Shown here piece by piece: positions 59,802-64,000 of a stretch of DNA of 64,000 nucleotides. This DNA comes from UBA6912 sp963792895 (GTDB lineage Bacteria; Actinomycetota; Acidimicrobiia; Spongiisociales; UBA5794). The DNA is taken from the NCBI GenBank assembly GCA_963792895.1, contig CAWBYA010000003.1, forward strand, positions 186,001 through 250,000. Direction: 5' to 3'. The number at the start of each line of letters is the position of its first letter. Position 1 is the first letter of the stretch. The notes beneath the pieces were generated by a model, which was not told the DNA's origin, did not search any database, and saw nothing but the letters and a program-made list of their open reading frames with translations. The position numbers and the translations under genes were made by a program.

Positions 59802-60491
59802 ATGGAACCCATCATCGAAGGCGTATACCAGGTGAGCGGCGCCGTGAACTCGTTCATCATCGACGGCGACGCTGGGGTGACCCTCGTCGACACGGGCATG
59901 CCCCGTCGCCACGGAGCGATCCTGCGCGGCCTCGAGTCGATCGGGCGCGCGCCCGGCGACATCGCAGCGATCGTGCTCACCCACGCGCACTTCGACCATG
60001 TCGGGGGCGCCGCCGCGCTGAAGCGTGAGTCGGATGCACAGGTGTTCGTGTCGGAGGTAGATGCTGCGGCGGTGCGGGGCGACGAGCCGGCGCCGCTCGC
60101 CCCCGTGTTCGGTCGTGTCGCGTTCCTGGCTCCGCTGTTCCGGCGGGTGATCCCGAGCGGACAGCCGGTCGCGGTCGACCACCTGGTGACTGAGGGGACG
60201 ATCGGTCTCCCCGAGGACCTCGCCGTCCTCGCCACGCCGGGCCACACTCCGGGGCACCTCTCGTACCTGCTCGATCGCAGCGGCGGCGTCCTCTTCGTCG
60301 GCGACGCCGCCGTCGGCACGAAACGCGGTGGGATCACCCGCGGATACATGAACCGGCGGACCGCGACCTTCGATGCGAGCCTGCGCCACGTCGCCGAACG
60401 TGACTTCGCGATCGCCTGTTTCGGTCACTCTGCCCCGCTGCGCACGGACGCAGCCGGCGCCTTCCGCCGATTTGTCGCCACTATCGGTTGA
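59802..60491 (+). CDS. Metallo-beta-lactamase-fold hydrolase
   Basis: A 229-residue MBL protein. Metal motif LTHAHFDHVGGA, second-site GHTPGHLSYLL, VLFVGDAAVG and the last histidine in CFGHSAP are present. It resembles small glyoxalase II-like or quorum-lactonase-like hydrolases; the substrate cannot be assigned. ATG 59802 (EPIIEGVYQVSG) is where homology starts; an in-frame ATG at 59766 would add 12 residues. Divergent from the tetR gene, 135 nt apart. Confidence 0.82.
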   Translation: MEPIIEGVYQVSGAVNSFIIDGDAGVTLVDTGMPRRHGAILRGLESIGRAPGDIAAIVLTHAHFDHVGGAAALKRESDAQVFVSEVDAAAVRGDEPAPLAPVFGRVAFLAPLFRRVIPSGQPVAVDHLVTEGTIGLPEDLAVLATPGHTPGHLSYLLDRSGGVLFVGDAAVGTKRGGITRGYMNRRTATFDASLRHVAERDFAIACFGHSAPLRTDAAGAFRRFVATIG

Positions 60492-60522
60492 CGGCGCGGA
60501 GCGGCGCCCCCGGCAACTGCTC

Positions 60523-60528
60523 TAGCCT
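60523..60528 (+). promoter_or_regulatory. Leaderless-type -10 element of the PfkB gene
   Basis: TAGCCT ends 8 nt before ATG 60537; no ribosome-binding site. Confidence 0.5.
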
Positions 60529-60536
60529 CACGCAGC

Positions 60537-61394
60537 ATGCGGGCGCTCGTCTACGGGGCCATGAACCCCGACCTGGTGCATCTGGTCGACCGGCTTCCGG
60601 CGGCCGGTGACGACATCCGGTCCCGATCGTCGCACCTCATGTGGGGAGGCAAGGCCGCCAACGCCGCGATGGCGCTGGCGACGTGGGGGTTTGACACCAG
60701 GCTGCTCGGTCTGGTTGTCGGCAACGACCCACTTGGCGACGTGCTCATGGCCGCGCTCGACCACCGGCACCTCGACCGCTCTTGGATCGAGCGCGACGCG
60801 GGAGAGCGCACGCGCCACTGCGTGATCCTCCTCACTCCGGACGGCGACCGCACGATCGTGTGTGCGAGCTACGCAGGCGCACGCTGGCAGGATGTGCCCG
60901 GCGAGGCATTGGCGGGTGTCGAGGTCGCCCTCGTCGACGGCTTCGGCGGCGAGGCCGCAGCGGCGGTCGTGGCCGCGGCACGAAGCCATGCGATCCCGGT
61001 CGTCTGGCTCGACGCACCGAGCCCTCCGCCGGGCGATGTCGACCTCGTGGTGTGGTCGCGCAATGAGCATCCCGAAGGGGAGGTGGCGTGGCTCGGGGTT
61101 CGCGGAAGGAGCGTGGTCCTCACCGGAGGGGCATTGCCGGTCGTCGCGTACTCGGCGGGGGAGCGTATGGAGTTCGTCCCACCGCCGGTTGTTGCCACGG
61201 ATACGACGGGTGCCGGCGATGTCTTTGCCGCAGCCTGTGCGTTCGGTCTTGCGTGCGGGTGGTCGTTGCGACGCACGGTGGAATGGGCGACGGCGGCGGG
61301 TGCCGCTGCGGCACAGGGCGGTCGGGCGGCGCTGCCGGGTCGGCGCGCCATCGATGCCCTCGCCAAGAGCTCCGTCAGTCCCGGAAGCGATTGA
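60537..61394 (+). CDS. PfkB-family carbohydrate/nucleoside kinase
   Basis: A 285-residue ribokinase-like sugar kinase. The N-terminal substrate motif reads LMWGGKAANAAMALATWG (GGKAxN as in ribokinases), and the C-terminal phosphate motif DTTGAGDVFAAACAFG at about 222-237 has the catalytic aspartate in GAGD. Ribose, a nucleoside or a related sugar is the likely substrate. The last 20 nt overlap the end of the convergent DUF2905 remnant. Confidence 0.85.
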   Translation: MRALVYGAMNPDLVHLVDRLPAAGDDIRSRSSHLMWGGKAANAAMALATWGFDTRLLGLVVGNDPLGDVLMAALDHRHLDRSWIERDAGERTRHCVILLTPDGDRTIVCASYAGARWQDVPGEALAGVEVALVDGFGGEAAAAVVAAARSHAIPVVWLDAPSPPPGDVDLVVWSRNEHPEGEVAWLGVRGRSVVLTGGALPVVAYSAGERMEFVPPPVVATDTTGAGDVFAAACAFGLACGWSLRRTVEWATAAGAAAAQGGRAALPGRRAIDALAKSSVSPGSD

Positions 61395-61595
61395 CGACGG
61401 CGACGACCACGCTGAGCACGAGGCTGGCCACCAGCATCGACGTGATCGGGATGAACACCTTCGAGGACTCGCATTCGATGCGGATGTCGCCCGGGAGCTT
61501 GCCGAACCACGTCACCAGCCACGTGCGAAGCGCACGACCACCCCGATGGCGACAAGGACCGCACCGGCGATGATGAGCGCAGTGCCCGGGCGCAC
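61375..61595 (-). pseudogene. DUF2905 small membrane protein, interrupted by a frameshift
   Basis: DUF2905 proteins have about 70 residues, two helices and an LPGDIRIE centre. Here the first helix (RPGTALIIAGAVLVAIGVVV) is in one frame from GTG 61593-61595, and the rest (WFGKLPGDIRIECESSKVFI, then a second helix) in another, with the change at about 61521-61530. The total span of 221 nt is one base short of 74 codons, so a single missing base explains it. It follows the aminotransferase gene by 9 nt. Confidence 0.75.
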
Positions 61596-61604
61596 GGCAC
61601 GAGG

Positions 61605-62792
61605 CTATCGCGGTTGTGCCGCAGCCCACTCCGCCAGCGCCGCAGCGAGCCGCCCATAGTCGGCGAGCGAGTTGTAGGCCTGGGCGGAGATGCGGAGCCA
61701 GCGGTCGTCGTCGCCGGGCCCGTGGGTGACCGGCACCTCGATGTGGTGTTCGTCTGCGAGATGGCCCTGAAGCGGGTCCGGCTCGAGCCGACCCGCTCGC
61801 TCCCCCGGCGCCGGAAGCCGAACGAGCGCCATCGACCCCGTCATCTCATTCGGTACCGCGTTCGGGCCGTTCATGACGTCGAGCAGCAGGTCGCGTCCGG
61901 CGATCACGAGCTCGTGATTGCGGCGACGCAGCTCGTCCCAGCCGCCGGGGAAGAGACCGCCCATCACGTCGATGGCATCCGGCACGCAGAGGTACGGCGA
62001 CGGGTCGTCGGTGCCCACCCAGTCGAACTCGGCGTGAAAGCGCGAGCGCCCCGGTGGGACGCTGGTCCGCCCCCACCCGACGACGACCGGTGCCGTACTC
62101 GCCCGCACGTCGTCGCGTGTCCACAGGAACGCCGCGCCCTTCGGCGCACACATCCATTTGTGGCAGTTTCCCGTGTAGTAGGCGGCGCCGATGTCGGCCA
62201 CAGCAAGGTCGAGCATGCCGGGGGCGTGGGCCCCATCGACCAGCACGGGAATGTTGCGATTCTCGAGCGCGTCCACTATCTCGCTGAGCGGGAACACGAT
62301 GGCCGTAGGGCTGGTGACATGGTCGATCATGGCGAGCCTGGTGCGCGGTGTGACGGCAGCCTCGATGGCATCGACGATCTCGTCTGGTCCGCTGACGGGC
62401 ATCCGCACGTGGGCGGCGACGACGTTCGCTCCAGCAGCACCTGCCACGAAGTCGACGGCATTGCGTGCTGCCCCGTACGCGTGGTCGGTGACGAGGATCT
62501 CGTCGCCCGGTAGCAGTCCGAGCGAGCGGAGCACGGCATTGACGCCTGTCGAGGCATTGGGAACAAACGCAAGGCCCGCGGGATCAGCGCCGACGAACCC
62601 GGCGAGGCGATCGCGGGCGTGGTCGAGGTGACGGAACAGCTCTCGCCCCAAGAACCGCACAGGATTGGCTTCCATCCGGCGGCGCCACTCGGTCTGGCGC
62701 TCGAGCACCCGCCGCGGGGTCGCCCCAAATGACCCGTGGTTGAGGTGGACGACGCCGGGATCGAGGTCCCACAGATCGGCGGATGCCGTCAT
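61605..62792 (-). CDS. Class V PLP-dependent aminotransferase (isopenicillin N epimerase-like)
   Basis: A 395-residue fold-type I PLP enzyme related to isopenicillin N epimerase and cysteine desulfurases. HLNHGSFGATPRRVLERQ opens the protein, FVPNASTGVNAVLRSL binds the cofactor phosphate, VLVDGAHAPGMLDL supplies the aspartate and GNCHKWMCAPKGAAFLW has Lys212 for the Schiff base. Substrate unknown; such proteins are often annotated as desulfurase-like or kynureninase-like. ATG 62790-62792 overlaps the menA stop, so it is expressed with the men genes. Confidence 0.87.
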   Translation of the reverse strand: MTASADLWDLDPGVVHLNHGSFGATPRRVLERQTEWRRRMEANPVRFLGRELFRHLDHARDRLAGFVGADPAGLAFVPNASTGVNAVLRSLGLLPGDEILVTDHAYGAARNAVDFVAGAAGANVVAAHVRMPVSGPDEIVDAIEAAVTPRTRLAMIDHVTSPTAIVFPLSEIVDALENRNIPVLVDGAHAPGMLDLAVADIGAAYYTGNCHKWMCAPKGAAFLWTRDDVRASTAPVVVGWGRTSVPPGRSRFHAEFDWVGTDDPSPYLCVPDAIDVMGGLFPGGWDELRRRNHELVIAGRDLLLDVMNGPNAVPNEMTGSMALVRLPAPGERAGRLEPDPLQGHLADEHHIEVPVTHGPGDDDRWLRISAQAYNSLADYGRLAAALAEWAAAQPR

Positions 62793-63667
62793 ACCAGAGC
62801 CCCGATGGCGAACAGGATGCCGACGGCGAGTTGGAGGCGGGCCGTTCCCTTCAGCGCAGCGATGAGGGGAGGGCCTTCGACGGCGCTCGCAACGGCGCGC
62901 ACGACGGGAATCGCAAGCGGCAGGGCGAGGAGCGCCAGTGCCGACCACGGTGGGATCCAACGGGCGACGGCGGCGACCGCCACTACTGCAAATGCGGCGA
63001 GGACGATGATCGAGAACAGTGTTTGGGTCCGGGTGCGACCCAGTTTGACGGCCAGTGTGCGCTTCCCGGCCGCAGTGTCGGTTGCGATGTCTCGGATGTT
63101 GTTGGCGACGAGGATCGCAGTGGCGAGACATCCCATGACGATGCCGCCGATCCAGGCATCCAGCCCCACCACCTGGTCGTAGACGAACCTGGTGCCCGCC
63201 GTTGCGACCAGGCCGAAGAACACGAACACGAAGACCTCGCCGTAGCCTCGGTAGCCGTAGGGAACCGGGCCGCCCGTGTAGCCCAGGGCAGCGACGATCG
63301 ACAGCACACCGATCACGATGATGAGCGGTCCGGCCAGCCAGGCGAGGTACACCCCAATCAGCACGGCGGCTCCGAAAACCGCAGCGATGCCGATGCGCAT
63401 CTGGCCGGGTGTGATGAGCCCGGATGCGACTGCTCGTTGCGGCCCGATGCGCTCCTCGGTGTCGGCGCCGCGGGCGGCGTCCGAGTAGTCGTTCGCGTAG
63501 TTGACGCCGATCTGGATGAGGATTGCTGCAGCAAGGATCGCCACGAAGGGGAGCCAGCGGAACGCGCCGGCACGGTGGGCGAGGGCGCTGCCCACGACGA
63601 CGGGAGCGATCGCCGCCCACAGCGTCGGCGGCCGCGCTGCCAAGATCCAGGGACGGAGGGCGCTCAC
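62789..63667 (-). CDS. menA: 1,4-dihydroxy-2-naphthoate polyprenyltransferase
   Basis: A 292-residue UbiA-family membrane prenyltransferase that attaches the isoprenoid tail in menaquinone synthesis. RPPTLWAAIAPVVVGSALA leads into the first magnesium motif NYANDYSDAARGAD, and the second motif is NNIRDIATDTAAGKRTLAVKLG; about eight helices. GTG 63665-63667 is chosen because homology begins there (SALRPWILAARP). It lies 7 nt after menB and overlaps the aminotransferase by 4 nt, an operon menB-menA-aminotransferase. Confidence 0.94.
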   Translation of the reverse strand: MSALRPWILAARPPTLWAAIAPVVVGSALAHRAGAFRWLPFVAILAAAILIQIGVNYANDYSDAARGADTEERIGPQRAVASGLITPGQMRIGIAAVFGAAVLIGVYLAWLAGPLIIVIGVLSIVAALGYTGGPVPYGYRGYGEVFVFVFFGLVATAGTRFVYDQVVGLDAWIGGIVMGCLATAILVANNIRDIATDTAAGKRTLAVKLGRTRTQTLFSIIVLAAFAVVAVAAVARWIPPWSALALLALPLAIPVVRAVASAVEGPPLIAALKGTARLQLAVGILFAIGALV

Positions 63668-63674
63668 GATTGCC

Positions 63675-64000
63675 TCAGAAGTGCCAGGGGAATCGCGTGT
63701 AGTCCTGGTCGCGCTTCTCGAGAAACGCGTCTCTCCCCTCTTGCGCTTCATCGGTGCCGTACGCCAGTCGGGTTGCCTCGCCTGCGAACAGCTGCTGCCC
63801 GACGAGCCCCTCGTCGGGGAGGTTGAAGGCGTACTTGAGCATCCGCTGCGCGGTCGGCGACTTGGCGACGATCTCGTTCGCCCATTCGAGCGCGACCCGC
63901 TCGAGGTCGGCATGGGGCACGACGGCGTTCACCATTCCCATCTGGAACGCATCCCCGGCCGAGTAGTCACGGCCGAGGAAGAAGATCTCGCGGGCGCGCT
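63675..64000 (-). CDS. menB: 1,4-dihydroxy-2-naphthoyl-CoA synthase, C-terminal part (cut by the right edge)
   Basis: The last 108 residues of MenB, the crotonase-fold enzyme that closes the second ring of the naphthoquinone. REIFFLGRDYSAGDAFQMGM, VNAVVPHADLE, KSPTAQRMLKYAFN and the terminal tail RDAFLEKRDQDYTRFPWHF identify MenB rather than a generic enoyl-CoA hydratase; the aromatic C-terminus is diagnostic. The start lies beyond the window. The gene precedes menA by 7 nt and is presumably co-transcribed. Confidence 0.93.
   Translation of the reverse strand, partial: RAREIFFLGRDYSAGDAFQMGMVNAVVPHADLERVALEWANEIVAKSPTAQRMLKYAFNLPDEGLVGQQLFAGEATRLAYGTDEAQEGRDAFLEKRDQDYTRFPWHF

Overview
This window is high-GC DNA (about two thirds G+C by eye), densely packed with genes and lacking any obvious phage or plasmid module. 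Several things point to an actinobacterium: the order mazG - eno - ftsB/divIC - DUF501 - ppx, a DUF501 protein, a mycothiol-dependent isomerase relic, an LLM flavoenzyme of the F420 type, a DUF2905 protein, frequent GTG starts and many apparently leaderless promoters. My best guess is a deep-branching class such as Acidimicrobiia, but I cannot place it further.

Layout. 1-1.3 kb: end of pyruvate phosphate dikinase, converging on a dodecin. 1.65-7.06 kb: a cytoplasmic group 3b [NiFe]-hydrogenase (sulfhydrogenase) operon, beta - cyclic-nucleotide-binding protein - gamma - delta - alpha - endopeptidase - degenerate HypA, joined by 4-17 nt overlaps or 1-nt gaps. 7.4-11.4 kb: bL25, Pth, a frameshifted glycerol kinase, PgsA and a beta carbonic anhydrase. 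11.6-19.2 kb: one 2518-residue secreted LPXTG protein built of about sixteen DUF11-like repeats. 19.3-28.3 kb: housekeeping block mfd, SurA-like lipoprotein, tetrapyrrole methylase-MazG fusion, eno, divIC, DUF501, ppx. 28.3-32.2 kb: an EF-G-like GTPase, tRNA-Leu(TAA), then a sparse 1.6-kb accessory patch with an orphan Tat-exported protein and a gene remnant. 32-41 kb: MscS channel, ferritin-like/VIT1 iron exporter, MBL hydrolase, a nitrobindin - persulfide dioxygenase - FabH group, an LLM oxidoreductase and a frameshifted ABC-F ATPase. 41-45 kb: a secreted orphan, a two-component system and a lamin-tail lipoprotein. 45-49.4 kb: GNAT/acyl-CoA synthetase, CBS-BON protein and hydrolase. 49.4-54.6 kb: menF and menD flanking an S51 peptidase, an isomerase pseudogene and a GNAT. 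54.6-59.7 kb: a KhtTU-like K+/H+ antiporter pair and a TetR-controlled ABC-2 exporter. 59.8-64 kb: MBL hydrolase, PfkB kinase, broken DUF2905, class V aminotransferase, menA and the 3' part of menB.

Together the genes describe an organism that respires with menaquinone (menF, menD, menA and menB are here; the rest of the pathway is elsewhere), handles H2 or sulfur reducing equivalents with NAD(P) through the group 3b enzyme, and detoxifies persulfide, iron and electrophiles. Three features run across the window. A TAnnnT hexamer (often TAGCCT or TAACCT) lies 6-8 nt before many start codons. Reading-frame lesions occur in five otherwise recognisable genes, from real decay or uncorrected indels. 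Short shared intergenic motifs also recur.
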